Source: Cydia pomonella (Eukaryota; Arthropoda; Insecta; Lepidoptera; Tortricidae). From it: a stretch of 64,000 bases of DNA. The DNA lies in assembly GCF_033807575.1 (NCBI RefSeq), contig NC_084711.1:992001-1056000 (forward strand). Reading direction: 5' to 3'. Shown piece after piece: positions 49,208 to 61,765 of the stretch (within the stretch, counting starts at the first letter, position 1; every line of letters begins with the position of its first letter). The position numbers and the translations under genes were made by a program. The notes beneath the pieces are model-generated. The model searched no databases. It was given only the letters and a program-made list of their open reading frames with translations, and was not told the origin of the DNA.

Positions 49208-52200
49208 ATGGCGTTATACTGTGCAAGTAAGTGTTCTTGGCCGCAGCGTACCGGGTGACGCTTTTATTTTTCACTTGTCTCAAGCGAATTAGATACGAAA
49301 TTATTGTTAATGAATGATAAATATTGTCTGTTTTTTTTTATATTTCTTGCCAATTCGCTGCTTGGTTGTTGTATGTATGTATTTTGTGATGTTAGTTTAT
49401 AACCTAACTTTCGGTTGTAGTATCGAATGAGGTACCTGAGGTGCCGGTGGTGTCTCCGTCGTCGGGCTCCGTATTTGAGAAGCGTATCATCGAGAAATAC
49501 ATCATAGAAAATGGCGTCGATCCAATCAGTGGCAAGGAGCTGCGAGTTGAAGATCTTATTGAAATCAAAAGTAAACAACCATGTTATAACATTATAATAA
49601 CAATACTATAGTTACACGGCTCAGTAAAATCCTTAATCACTCGAAGTTTATTTTATAAATTTTTGGTATATTATGCATTATAGGCTTTATTCTGTTAATG
49701 CCTATGGTATAACTTACTAACAATGTTACAGGTCAACATTCCATGTAGTTTCACTGTGTTTGTCCACCAATTTGTCTGTCCGCGTGAAGTCCTCAGTGTT
49801 AGAAAGCTCTGATTTGATATACAGCAACATGCAGTAAAAAAAGCACCCCTTTATCTAAGAGGCTGGAGATTACCGGCCAATTGTTTGTTGCCCCAGTCAT
49901 CCACTCCCCACCCGCGTGGGCCACCCCAGATTTTCTACTACGTTTTTTTCACAAATTCGTAGATGACGAACTAAACACAAGTCAATACTAATAATATAAT
50001 GTGTGTGTGACCTGTATTGACATTATTTGAATCAAGAAAAATCTTACCATTCCTTTTTATCACTGACTATTTTCAAACTGTAAACTAAATACTTTTTGTA
50101 TGTATTATTTATTGAGAAACAGTTCGTAAATTTATGATACTAAATTTAATTCTATATTGTAACAAGGTCTGATATACATTATAGCCCCTCCAATTGTCAA
50201 GCCAAAGCCTCCGAGTGCCACATCCATCCCGGCCACGCTAAAAAGCATGCAAGACGAGTGGGATGCCCTCATGCTGCATGCCTTTACGCAGCGCCAGCAG
50301 CTGCAGACGGCTAGACAGGTATGTTGTATTTTTTGTCTGTGACTGATAACTTGGTAAAACAACAATGAGAACAGACACTATTTAAGGATATTTTTATGTC
50401 TGTGTGTTGGCAAATTTTGGACCTAATTTCTAGTAAAGCAAGGTCCAAAATACATGGAAAAAAAATTTTTTCAATATTTTTCTTACTTACAAATATTATA
50501 TAAACTGTCATTAATAATTAAAACTAAAATTATCTCCAAAACATACTCTTTAGCTTAGATATACAAATGCAAACATTTCAACATATTACATGAAATAAAA
50601 TAAAAACATCATATTTTTGGGCCATCTGTATCTATATTATAAAAACATCTTGATTATTGTTTCCCATTTCTCCCTTTGGGTGTGTTAAAAAATTACTGAG
50701 TGGGATATTTTTTTCTATTTAAATTTGCAATCCGATGTTCTAGCCATAACTGAGTAGGATTTGAAGGCAACACAGTGAAGGCTGCTCATTACACTTACGT
50801 TGGCAAAGGTCAATGAGACATAAACCATTTTTAATTCGCTTGCTTACAGGCATGTATGAAACATCCCACTGAGAACAAATAAATTTTTGTGTTTGTGTGC
50901 ATACAAATAACAGCTTATTTTTCGGAGATTGAAAGACGTGCATGCTGGTTAAGGTCATCTCTTGTACTAAGTGGGGCACTTTAGGAACAACACCCTTTGT
51001 GCATAGTTTTTTTTTATATCTTTATTAGGCGGTCGAGGCACGTCTACACTGGCCGTTTTGTGCGTGAAGAAATTGCCTCGCGCGTATGCTCGCTCAGTGT
51101 GGACCCGGCTATAGAGAAAAAGAGGGGTTTCGTTACGCCCCTGTTATAAATTAGATAGTTTTAAAATGAACTCTTTCTCATTAATGGTTGTAGGAGCTGT
51201 CTCACGCCCTGTACCAGCACGACGCGGCTTGTCGCGTGATAGCGCGTCTGACCAAGGAGGTGACGGCGGCCCGAGAAGCACTCGCCACGCTCAAGCCACA
51301 GGCCGGCATCGCTCAGCAACCTCAACACCCGGTATGTGTATTTTAGACTTTATCTCAATGGTATAAGGCTAACGGTTGTCATTTTTATGTGATCAAAATT
51401 GAAAAAGTTTATTTCATGTCTGAGTAATTCCCTGAATGTTTCCAGGCGGAGGCCGCGGCGCCGGGCGGCGGCGCGGCGCCCGTGGGCATGTCGGCGGAGG
51501 TGGTGGCGCGCCTGCAGGAGCGCGCCACGGCGCTCACGCAGGAGCGCAAGCGGCGCGGCCGCACCGTGCCCGAGGGGCTCGTCGGGCCCGACCAGATCCG
51601 CGCCTTCCTCACGGTGGCCAGCCATCCTGTGAGTACAACCACCGGCATTCTTGAAGGAGGGATTGTTAGCTACATTGCAACCTTGCAGCACAGTTTTGAA
51701 GTAACCTGTGATAATTAATTGATAGTGTCTGTCTTTCAATGGTATTATTTTGTCGAGTTGAAAAAGTTACGCTTGGCTACAATTCCACGGCCAGACATCC
51801 GGCCGAGGCACGTCTACATTGGTCGTTTTGTGCGCGAGGAAATTGCCTCGCGCGTATTTCGCTCTGTTCGGACCCGCCTAATATTGATTGAACCATGTCA
51901 AGTGCCAGTTAAATTTGAAATACCTTTGATTGTTTGTAAAGATTCAAAACAATTAAATTATACCTTTTTATTTATAGGCCTCTTGGCGACAAAAGGATAA
52001 AATTACAATTCCAACATTATCCAAGTAATGACTTCACGAATACTTTTCACAGGGTCTCCACTCAGCCAGTGTACCAGGTATCCTGGCGCTGGACATCAAC
52101 CCGACAGACCACAGCCGCATCTTGACTGGAGGAAACGACCGCAACGCCACAGTCTTCAACAAGGACACGGAGCAAGTGGTCGCCATCCTCAAGGGACACA

Positions 52201-55200
52201 CCAAAAAGGTATGCCCTACTTATCTTAGCATTCTAAACCCTCGTGGACATCAGCTGCCGCTCTGTTCGTGGGTTGAGCAATAGTAGCCACCGAAACACGT
52301 ATAAAAAAAAATTGTAATCGCCCCCCGTTTGATACTTTGTCAGATGATAGTTCAGTAAATTGTTTTACAGTACATATGGTGCTACTTTACCGCACTAGTG
52401 CGAAAATTAGCATATTACGTTACTGTGTCGAACATTTAAAAAGCCATATGTACTGTAAAACGTTGTACGATACATGTGCGAATAGGTAATTCGCAACTCG
52501 TGTCGATTTAAAACACTCCCTTGGGTCGTGTTTTAATTTATCGCCATTCGTTTCGAATTTCCTATTTTTCGCACTTGTATCGTAATGTACTATTCCAATT
52601 TCAACCTCACTTACCTGTAACCATACTTTTAAAGAGTACGTTGAGTTATCCATATACAAATAAAATTAAAATTAAGTTTAAATTTTTCACCAGTCTATTT
52701 GGCCTGACCATTGGACACACACAATTATGTATATTTATGCATTAAATTTGCTATACTTCATTAACATGCAACTCTTCTTTTTAATTTATTTCTAATATAT
52801 CTAATCAACTGGTGTAAAGTCATTCAATTGTGTAGTATTGACATACCAAAATAAGCTATGAACTGCAGATTTATTGAGGCATATGCACTTAAATAAAAAC
52901 GAACAATATTTGTACATATGTATAATAACTTTACATCAGATCTTTACGTCTACGAACTTGTTGACGTATCCGTCTTGGCAAAAATGTATGTATTTGTATA
53001 GAATCATAAACTTGTATCGTAATGTACTATTATGTTTGTTCAGGTCACTCGGGTCATCTACCACCCCGACGAAGACACCGTTATCACGGCCTCGCCTGAT
53101 CACACTATCCGTGTATGGAACGTGCCGACGTAAGTACTACATGCCTTTCTACTCGACTGCTGATTGTTATTTAAGGCGCGGTGTATAGTAAAATGCGCTA
53201 TTTTTAAATCGATATTTACAGGCTTGTACAAGGATTTCATCGATTATTTTCTAGTATGTATAACTTCAGTCTTTGAACTAGCCGTATGCTTGTCAGAAAC
53301 ACGATGGCTCATCTTTTTCTCGATAGATTTTTGCTTTGAAAATATGCTTAAAACTGTATTTATTTCGATATTTTAGAAGTACTATGATGAATATCAATAT
53401 GAAATTTACTTCATTCAATAGCTTTTAAGTAACTCTAACATTTTGCTTGTCAGTTTATCGATGCGTTAAATTTTTCATTCATAAAATTATGAATTCAACA
53501 TTTTGTCTACTAAACGTTACCCTGCGCGGCAATACCGTCAGTACGCCAGTACGCCCGTGACCACTGTCGGCGTTGGACCTGTGCTAGTTTAGCGGACGTT
53601 ACATAAAATGGATAATCACACTATAAATACACAAATATGTTATACACACAATGTTTTCATCACTCTTACGAAGAAAAAACTAATTTTTAAGCTAATTGAT
53701 TCTTAAATACGGTGACATTTCAGACAAACATCCGTCATATTATCTTTTTTGACAAGTTTTACACACGCACCTGTCCGGCATACAGCCACGATTAACCAAA
53801 TGATGAAATGGTGCCTTGCACCCGAGTTAAACACTCTACTTTTCATTTTTAATACGAGGAAGGTAAAATACATGTACATTTTAAAAAACACTGCTAAGTA
53901 TAAAATTCAGTAGTACTTATTTCGTGAGGGGTACCTACTTTTAACTATCAATTTAGGTAAAATAATATTTTAAATGGCTATTACAGTAATAATCAAATTG
54001 AATACCTATTTTTAAACGTAAACAAATAAAATTAATCCGCTTGTTTAATTTATATTAGTCATTATATTGGAACAGCTTCATTTTTAACACATACAGGATG
54101 CAGGAGATATACTGGATTTCCTTTAGGCGGGCCAGGGCAGATTCGTATTGAGACAGTTTCGTTTTTGGGCCCGAATCTGAGTAAGCCCGACTCTGTAGAG
54201 GCCAGATTCGCCATAGGTATCTTTCTGAACAAAACAATATCGACATACGACTTATGATATAGAAGTCACTTTCTTTTTAAAACAATTTCTGAGTAGGTCA
54301 GATTCGTATATGGTCCCGTGACATGACAGTAATACGTCTGATTGGTAATAAGTTGGGATCGGATTTATGCAGTTTCTTATCTCATCCGATTAGCAACGAT
54401 TCGATTAAAATATTAAGCAGATTCTTTTAATGATGAATTCTGGAAATAACGCTTTCTTATTAGGACAGATTTTATGTATATTTAATTTCGAAAAGGCCAG
54501 GTACAATCAGCAGATATCTGAGATACTGGCCACTTTAAGATTAAATATGATAAAGTAATTAATAGATAGTTCTTAATGACAATGTCACAATGGTTATGTG
54601 ATTTTCTGACCTACTCAGAATCCGGCATTATGAGAATCTGAAGAGCTAGGAATTTGAGATCTTAATAACCTGACATCTTAGGAACTTGGATAACTAATAA
54701 AATGCTCTATACATTATCGAACTTACTCAGAATCAGAATTAAATAGAAACTGGCAACATTAGAGTCATACTTACTCAGATTTTGGCCTAAAACTCAACTG
54801 GTTTAATACGAACCCGTCTTGCCCCGCCTAAAGGCTGGATTTAAATATGTGGGATTTAAATAGTGCTTAGTGAAAGGTACCATTTCACGTTTTTGTGGAA
54901 GTGCTCAAATGGCTGTAATAGTTTATGTTATAAGTGTTGAATTTGTTTGGTATTTCTGGTTTATTAACTTTCATATGGTATACACTTAAGACTTTATTTA
55001 CAACATTTATCAACTATTTTATTTTGTAAGGTGAGCAGGAGTGATATTTACCCTTCAAATTCCATTCAAAATTTTGCAAGTACTCGGTTTGGAAGTTCGT
55101 ATATATTTGTACCTCTCGCCAATATTTTTATTTCACTGGTTAATTATTCTGTAAATTCAAGAATGTCACTAAATTCCATTTTTGATAATGTTAAACATAA

Positions 55201-58200
55201 AGTCCTTTGTAAAAGTTTGGTATAATACTTTTATACCATGCTATTTCTGTTTAGTATGAAATGAAAACTGGTGACATTTTATTTCTTTTTTCAAGTATAA
55301 ATTTCGATGACACTCTGCCGTCAATTTCAGGTCTTAGCCAATTTTACCTTCTTCTTTAAAACCTTGGACCTTGTTATGTGATATGCTTTTACTATTTTTC
55401 CTGCCAATACAAAATATAAGTGGAAAAATCGATCGAAAGTTTCGCAAAATATATTTTCTTCATTTTTGCATTAGGGTGCTTATGTGTAATATGTATATAT
55501 TAAAATAGTTTATTTTGAAATGAATCACTAGTCAAGGACTATAGTATATCCCTTCAAGTGGCAGAAGCCAAAACGTAAAAAGTAGTCACGTGGCGGGCCC
55601 TGTCGGGTGTTCAGCGCGGATTTAGAGAATATTACAAATTCAACTATTTAAGCTTATCTATGTATAAAAGTATATATTGAAGCATATATCGTTAGAATAA
55701 GCACTAAATACGCTATTCGAAAAGAACAATTAAATTATTGTCTTCTTCTTCTTGGTCCCTCAATACTGAGGATCGTGACATCATGTCCTTCTGTTGAAGT
55801 TGTCCTTGTTGTTGTTAAATTATTGTAATGTTTATGCATTTCGCTACATGCACCTAACTAATCAAACCTAGCAACAGTGACAGTTTTCCAGTTTCCTTAT
55901 TAAAAATGACTACCACCACAAAACAAAGTTATGATTGGAGGTAATTGTTAATTAATTTTCTACGTAGGGCTTAAAATTCAAGGGTTAAGTCATAAAAAGT
56001 GCCCGTGAGGAAACGGATTTTTTTTAACCACGTATTCCTGAGGTCATAAGAAGAATTTTATGTACATGTTTAAGTCGATTCCGCAAAAAAAAAAATGTTT
56101 TTTTTTTTACTTTTTGTATGTTTTTAAACATATTAAGTTCATGTTCTTGGAAAATTTATGGATTAATATAAATTGGTACATTTTTTTTTTCGTAAAACTT
56201 AGTCTATTCAAATGGTACCTTGTGACTTTGATATCTGTCAAAAAGGTAGTCTAGACTAGGTCCCAAAGTGGCGACTGACGGTATAGCCACCAAAAAGGCG
56301 TTATGCACTAAAACACAACGAAAAATATTTTTTTTTAATTGGTATTAACTCTGAAACTAGGCGAATTAAAAAAGTTTATATGACATTTTTGCCTCTAAAT
56401 ACGATCCGGAATATACTGTTAAAATCTTTCCGTTTCCTCGAGGGTACCGTGTATTTACAAAATAACCTCTTTAAAAATCAAGACAGAGCTCGACCTAGGC
56501 GTTCGATCCCGGATAAACGGTCCTTAGCAACCAAGCGTTAACAAGCGTGTGTATGTATGTTTTCCTTGTCTAACCTGCTAGCTACTTTTGGGCGCTAGAA
56601 GAGAGTAAATATACTTCAAAGCCTTTAATTTTGCCACTAAATATGGCAACACCTCACTAACCACCCTCTGTTGGCCGACAGCTTTCTGGCTATCGCATCG
56701 ACCCGTGAGTGGTGGGCCACCACTTGAAGGGATAAATAACATAGTTGACGATAAAATAATTTTGTTCATCGGAAAGTTTTGTATGTTAATTAACTTTACG
56801 GAACAGGTCTTAACTGTACTTCTTTCCAAAGGAAAATAATACTCATTGAGACAATTCTAACAACCTCAAACGCAATTTGGTTGCGATATTTTGACACAGA
56901 GTTCCTATGGCCACCTCCTCTCTCATGCATCAGATCAGCTCGATGGTACCATAATATTTCATTGTCACCCTACTTACATATGTATGCAGATTTTCAACTT
57001 CATCTGAAACCTCAGTGGGTCAAATATACTTGTAATATTTGATTACAGACAGAGTAGACAGACAACAGACTGATTCTTTATTAGACATTAATTAAAGTCA
57101 GTCAATTATACTCATTACTATATAACTTCGAAGTAGTAGTAGTAGTAGTAGTATTATAAACTTTAAATAATACAGTTAGAGTCATGGTTCTTTTTTGAGA
57201 AGATAGCATAATTTATCTACTTTTTGGAGCTACATATGCTTGTGCATACCTTATGCTTATGTTTTCAGTTATCTCAATACCAGCAAAAACATGCTACCTT
57301 TTTACGTTCACTTCCACAAATTACTTAGCTTTGCTAGTATTCTTCCTTTTTTCACTACTTGCCCGAAATTCTATTGCATTTTTAAGGTCAACTAAGTTTA
57401 AAATAGGTATCTATATATGATTTAAAGCAGACAGTTGTAACTTTTGTCTGAATTAGTAAGTAATATTATTTCGACACAAAACGATTTGGTATCATTTTAC
57501 TAGGTTCTCAATTTGCCGCGGTATACTCTAGTATTATATATAATTATCAAATTTTTAATTTCATTAAGTTTAAATCATAATCAATATAAATTTCCGGAAA
57601 AGATCCCAGAACTAACAAACCAGAATACGGATGGCGTCAGAATAAGGACGTAGGCTTGCTGCGAGCGCGGCGCGCGGGGCGCCCGCCTGCCTGCTTTACC
57701 ACTTCGTCTGCTTCACCCCCTCAAAAACCTAAAATCTGTCTATAAGAGCGCCTTAAGCAAGCAAAACGTTTGTCAATTAGACGGGTCAAAGGCGCGTATG
57801 CTCGTTCTGTGTGTACCTGCGTATTGGAGAATTGTACGTCCAAATGTTTTTTTCCGTAATAAACCTCGTTTTCTTTCCTAGTTGGGTCACGTTATCTTCC
57901 TATGTAAGTAAATGTAGATTGCGCTCTCGACGATGCTAGTTCGTTTTTCGAATTACAGCCTGTCAAAATGTCCTAAAACTAGACAGTCAAGAGGCGATGG
58001 TACTTGTGTGGAATTCGACTGTGCCATAAATAGACCATCAAGCAGGGACCCGTCTACCCCTTCCCAGAAAAAAAGCCTTTAAATGGTTTAGTCATTTATC
58101 GAATAGCCCCAACGATTGGCTTTCCTTATGAATTGCTTACCCGTTCATTTGACTTAGCTCTAGGAAGGGGGTTTCCTTTCAGAGATACCGCTAAAATGAA

Positions 58201-59559
58201 AGGGTATCCCCTTCCTAATTCGAAAAATTATGACACCTATGATGTCAACGCGTTAAACACCCAGTCCTTTTCTTTAAACATATAAGCTATATTTGATTCT
58301 ATTTTAACGAAGAAAAAACTGTAAATTATATATAAGTATAAGCATATAATTATGAAGCGTTTAAAAAACCAAATGAAAGGGTTTTTAGTTAGCAACGGTT
58401 TTGGTAAGCCAAGCCTTACGAAATACCCATTCCAAAACCCTTGAAGGGGATACCGGACACAAATGAAATACAAATAAAACGTATCTTCTTTTTCTTCAGA
58501 TCGCAGACAACGGTGCTGCTGCGCTCCCACGATGGTCCCGTGACGGGCCTCTCGCTGCACCCCACGGGCGACTACGTGTTGTCCACCTCCACCGACCAGC
58601 ACTGGGCCTTCTCCGACATCCGCACCGGCGCGCTACTCACCAAGGTACGTATCTAAAGTAACCTTGTACACTGTTCCCATGCTGTGGGATCCCGGGGTGT
58701 CTGGAAACGGTATGCTTACTTCGATAGCTCTATAATATAGACCTACATGCACACATATCTTCGGTTTAAAGATATGTGTGCATGTAGGTCTATATTATTT
58801 ATTTTTTCTCATAAGAACTAGAAGTTCACTTACATGAGATCATATTAATACATAATATTAAGTAGGTATCTCTGTTATAGACGCACGAAAAAATATGGAC
58901 TTGTAAATGTAAGTCTCGAGTTGGCAGTATTGTTTGGCTTGTCTTTATTACCCATTCTAACAGCTTTCTTATTAATTAAAAATTCTTTATATTATGAAAC
59001 GCAGGGGATGGGGCCACCCGGTAAGCGAAAGAATTCCTGTGTCGGGAAGATTATATCATTTACGTTTTTCCAGGTGGGCGACTCCTCCGGCGTCAGCCTG
59101 ACCACAGCCCAGTTCCATCCCGACGGCCTGATCTTCGGCACCGGCACGGAGAACTCCCAAGTCAAGATCTGGGACCTGAAGGAGCAGAGCAACGTCGCCA
59201 ACTTCCCCGGACACGTCGGCCCGGTCACCTCCATCTCCTTCTCCGAGAACGGTTACTACTTGGCCACGGCCGCCGAGGATGCTTGCGTTAAGCTATGGGA
59301 TCTGCGTAAGCTAAAGAACTTTAAGACTATCCAGCTAGATGAAGGCTACGCGATCAAGGAGCTCTGCTTCGACCAGAGCGGCACGTACCTGGGCGTGGCG
59401 GGCTCGGACGTGCGCGTGTACCTGTGCCGGCAGTGGCAGGAGCTGAAGGTGTTCAACGAGCACACGGCGGCCGCCACCGGCGTGCGCTTCGGCCGCCACG
59501 CGCAGTGCCTGGCCTCCACCAGCATGGACCGCACGCTCAAGTTGTACGGTATGGACTAA
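49208..59559 (+). CDS. Prp19: Prp19/PRPF19 pre-mRNA-processing factor, U-box WD40 E3 ligase, complete
   Basis: Nine coding exons: 49208-49226, 49421-49570, 50185-50318, 51194-51331, 51446-51628, 52053-52208, 53044-53129, 58500-58644 and 59074-59559. They total 1,497 nt, all GT/AG with consistent phases, giving 498 aa, close to the usual length of about 500. The N-terminus MALYCAISNEVPEVPVVSP with VFEKRIIEKYI and DPISGKEL is the Prp19 U-box (about residues 1-57). A heptad-rich helix (SMQDEWDALMLHAF to REALATL, about 70-140) is the tetramerisation coiled coil. An Ala/Gly-rich linker follows, then a WD40 propeller from about residue 210 with repeat ends such as ASPDHTIRVWN, VKIWDLKEQ and VKLWDLRKL, ending in LKLYGMD. 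The protein is the core of the NineTeen complex, which activates the spliceosome and makes ubiquitin chains. The large penultimate-region intron (53130-58499) holds a hAT-like element. Start: first ATG, 17 bases before the first donor, giving the conserved MALxCA start. Confidence 0.96.
51028..51112 (+). repeat. Short repeat family E, copy 1 (Prp19 intron 3)
   Basis: GAGGCACGTCTACACTGGCC to GTGTGGACCCGGC. The same 85-bp block is at 51801-51880 in intron 5. A decayed relative is at about 57780-57830. Confidence 0.75.
51801..51880 (+). repeat. Short repeat family E, copy 2 (Prp19 intron 5)
   Basis: GAGGCACGTCTACATTGGTC to GTTCGGACCCGCC. Same orientation as 51028-51112. Confidence 0.75.
52362..52461. 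mobile_element. Small fold-back MITE
   Basis: GTTTTACAGTACATATGGTG and its inverse GCCATATGTACTGTAAAAC; 100 bp in Prp19 intron 6. Confidence 0.7.
52463..52594. mobile_element. Fold-back MITE (GTACGATACATGTGCGAATA ends)
   Basis: GTACGATACATGTGCGAATA at the left is inverted at the right as TTTTTCGCACTTGTATCGTA. Its right end is duplicated at 53011-53031 by the next insertion. Confidence 0.7.
52595..53010 (+). mobile_element. Family C insertion with 21-bp target duplication
   Basis: The inserted 416 bp contains the family C repeat (52636-53010). It is flanked by a perfect 21-bp direct repeat at 52574-52594 and 53011-53031 (core TGTATCGTAATGTAC). The length suggests target-primed reverse transcription. 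It ends 33 bases before Prp19 exon 7 (53044). Confidence 0.8.
54120..54834. mobile_element. Non-autonomous hAT-like element with subterminal CTGAGTA motifs
   Basis: 715 bp with imperfect inverted ends of about 65 bp (CCTTTAGGCGGGCCAGGGCA at the left, inverse TGCCCCGCCTAAAGG at the right). Perfect 8-bp target duplication CTGGATTT at 54112-54119 and 54835-54842. The motif CTGAGTA(A/G)G or its inverse C(T/C)TACTCAG occurs at about 54168, 54287, 54609, 54724 and 54774, often next to CAGATTCG or AATC. No ORF. Prp19 intron 7. Confidence 0.85.
54843..57600. other. Prp19 intron 7, remaining sequence
   Basis: AT-rich. A fragment at about 55735-55815 (TTCTTCTTGGTCCCTCAATA and following) resembles a widespread lepidopteran repeat. 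A (GTA)n tract is at 57131-57150. No gene seen. Confidence 0.45.
57601..57720. repeat. GC-rich block in Prp19 intron 7, possible repeat
   Basis: GAGCGCGGCGCGCGGGGCGC and a following pyrimidine-rich stretch stand out from AT-rich surroundings. No ORF or boundaries found. Confidence 0.3.
58734..58796 (+). other. Perfect 28-bp inverted repeat hairpin in Prp19 intron 8
   Basis: Left arm 58734-58761 and right arm 58769-58796 are exact reverse complements around a 7-base loop (CGGTTTA). It may be a decayed or very young fold-back element; a small-RNA source is possible. Confidence 0.85.
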
Positions 59560-59666
59560 CTTTAGGTGTAGCATTGAAAATAATATCTGGCGCCCAGTTT
59601 TTATAGGATAGTCGCAAGGAATTATAGGTAAATTCACCCTGTTACGATATGGTCGCTTTCGTATTT

Positions 59667-60003
59667 TTTTAATACTACGTCGGTGGCAAACAAGCATACG
59701 TCCCGCCTGGTGGTGCGCAGTCTCCGGAGCCTATGGACGCCTTTTTTTTTTTTTTGAGTGGGAATGCATTTACGCACAGTGTGTGGGACTCGCCGCTCCT
59801 TTCCCCTCTCCTGGCAAGAGGGGGGGAGAATTGGCCCTACCCACTAAACCCACTCCGGCGTTTCACCCACTTTGCCGTTTATGAGGGCGCACTGGGATCG
59901 ATGACATTCCACCACGGCGCCCTCCGAGCCTATGGACGCCTGGAACTCTTGAAGAGGTGTTACGTGCGCGCTGCCGACCTTGAAACTCCGCACCCTCGTT
60001 GAG
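59667..60003 (-). repeat. Interspersed repeat family A, copy 3, split by an insertion
   Basis: ATACTACGTCGGTGGCAAAC and TGGAACTCTTGAAGAGGTGT match 20385-20500. It is split by the insertion at 59742-59925. It starts about 110 bases after the Prp19 stop codon, so it may lie in the 3' UTR. Confidence 0.8.
59742..59925 (-). mobile_element. 184-bp retro-insertion with 15-bp target duplication and poly(A) tail
   Basis: Starts with a poly(T) run (poly(A) tail on the minus strand). Flanked by the perfect repeat GAGCCTATGGACGCC at 59727-59741 and 59926-59940. Probably a truncated LINE 3' UTR. Confidence 0.82.
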
Positions 60004-60697
60004 CTTAATTATAGCTCGCTCAAAATTGTATTTCGGTTGGCCAGTACACTTAAGTTCTCAATCGATCAGATTTTATACTAAAATGCGCCACGACTGCTCC
60101 GAGAACTCTATAAAGACACATAGTCTAGTGAGCGAGAAAGAAAACTCGTCTTGTGCTGGGAGGGGCAACATGATGTGACCTTTCGGCAGTAACAATCGTG
60201 TACTGTACTATTATGGTTTGCCCGGGGACCTGTCTCATTTCAAATATAGAGAGAATCATACTGTCTTTGTCTTACGCTAGTACTAGCACGCAAAAGAAAT
60301 GGATGAATAGTTTTTTTTTGTTCTTTACTCAACTGGCAAATTTGGTTTGCCAAACGACAACTTTTAACAGCGATAAGGCTTATACGCGTCTAGGGGACGT
60401 AGACGTGCGATTTTCCTTTCCATCCAAATTAAATGGTATTCGTTCGATGTAGAAAAGTAATGAATTGCCAATTAGAATAAGATTTATTTAGTTTAAGGTT
60501 TATTTCCAAATCCACATCATTTCATAAATGTCAAATTGAAGACGATGACTCTTATTATGTTGTTCAAGTTTCTTGAAATAAAATGCAACAATTTTATTGT
60601 AAGTTAACATCGTATAAGCTATCCATTTTGTAATTTCAACTAGTAAGATGATACAATAACAACCTATTCTTGGGCACCATGGAATTTTTTGTGAAAA
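60004..60697. other. Sequence downstream of Prp19
   Basis: Candidate poly(A) signal AATAAA near 60580 (GAAATAAAATGCAACAATTT). No coding exon recognised. Confidence 0.4.
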
Positions 60698-61391
60698 CAG
60701 TGGCAGGTTTGTAGCCTTGGCCCCCTAGGCCCCAGACCCCTTATAATCTGTATCTTTAGGTATTTAAATAAAAGTAAACAAAATCTACCCTTAAATGGCT
60801 CCTTAAGCCAGTTGAGGGTAGATAGATGAAAAGATTAAATGATGATTGATTGAATGATGTTGTTCATCTAAATGCGAATATAAGTTGTTTATCTTAGTGT
60901 AATTTCATAAATTATAAGTGTTCTTGCTTATTGCTCATATCTATTTCTTGGTCTCTCTTTTTTTATTAATTGTAACCTTGATATATTTCATATTGTAATA
61001 TCTTGTGTCACGTGTGCTTTCGTATCTAGTGTGTATTTTGTAATTATATATACAGTTTCTATTTGCGAGTTCCTGTAATTGGCTCTGTACTACTATCTAA
61101 AAAGTTTAATGTATTTTTTATAGCTGTTGGAATTCCTTGTATAAATAAAATAATGTAGGTTAAAGTCAGGTCGTTCAGTGACAGATCCAGGCGGTTTTGT
61201 ATTTGGTTGGTTAACCAATAAATGTTATAACTTATAACTACCCGAAAATTTACAAATTGTTTTGTTTACTTTTATTTAAATACCTAAAGGTACAGAGTAT
61301 AAGTACTAGCCGCCCTTTTCTCAGCACCTTGCTATATAGACTGCCGCCCTAGGCCTGGGCCTACTCGAGCCTTAGGGAAAATCCGCCACTG
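60698..61391. mobile_element. hAT-type non-autonomous element with 8-bp target duplication
   Basis: 694 bp, ends CAGTGGCAGGTTTGTAGCC and the inverse of CAGTGGCGGATTTTCCCTAA. Perfect 8-bp duplication TGTGAAAA at 60690-60697 and 61392-61399. AT-rich interior without ORF. Confidence 0.88.
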
Positions 61392-61610
61392 TGTGAAAAT
61401 TTTCATATATTATATATAATTATAGCGATGAATAAGTGAGAAAAATTAAATTCATGTAGATAAAAATATTATAGGAACCTTGAACTATCAAGAAAAGGGG
61501 ATGATCTTAACCGCCACGACTATTTTACTCGCAGTAATAGTAAACCATATCGGAATGAATAGCGGTTATAGGCAGTAAAACGGTTTTTTTTGTAAGTATA
61601 TTGTAAAGAC

Positions 61611-61765
61611 TAGAGTTAGATCAAGCCAAGTTGGCAGCGATTTAGATAGCCCAGGCTGTGCAAGTGTTACTTAAACGTCATAATTACATAGAATTTTGAC
61701 GTTTAAAATAACACTTGCACATTGGTCTATCAATATCGCTGTGAACATAGCTTGGTCTAAGTCTA
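61611..61765. mobile_element. Fold-back MITE (family D), intact form
   Basis: TAGAGTTAGATCAAGCCAAG and inverse CTTGGTCTAAGTCTA; inner arms CAAGTGTTACTTAAACGTCA and inverse. Uninterrupted relative of 41265-41691. Confidence 0.78.
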
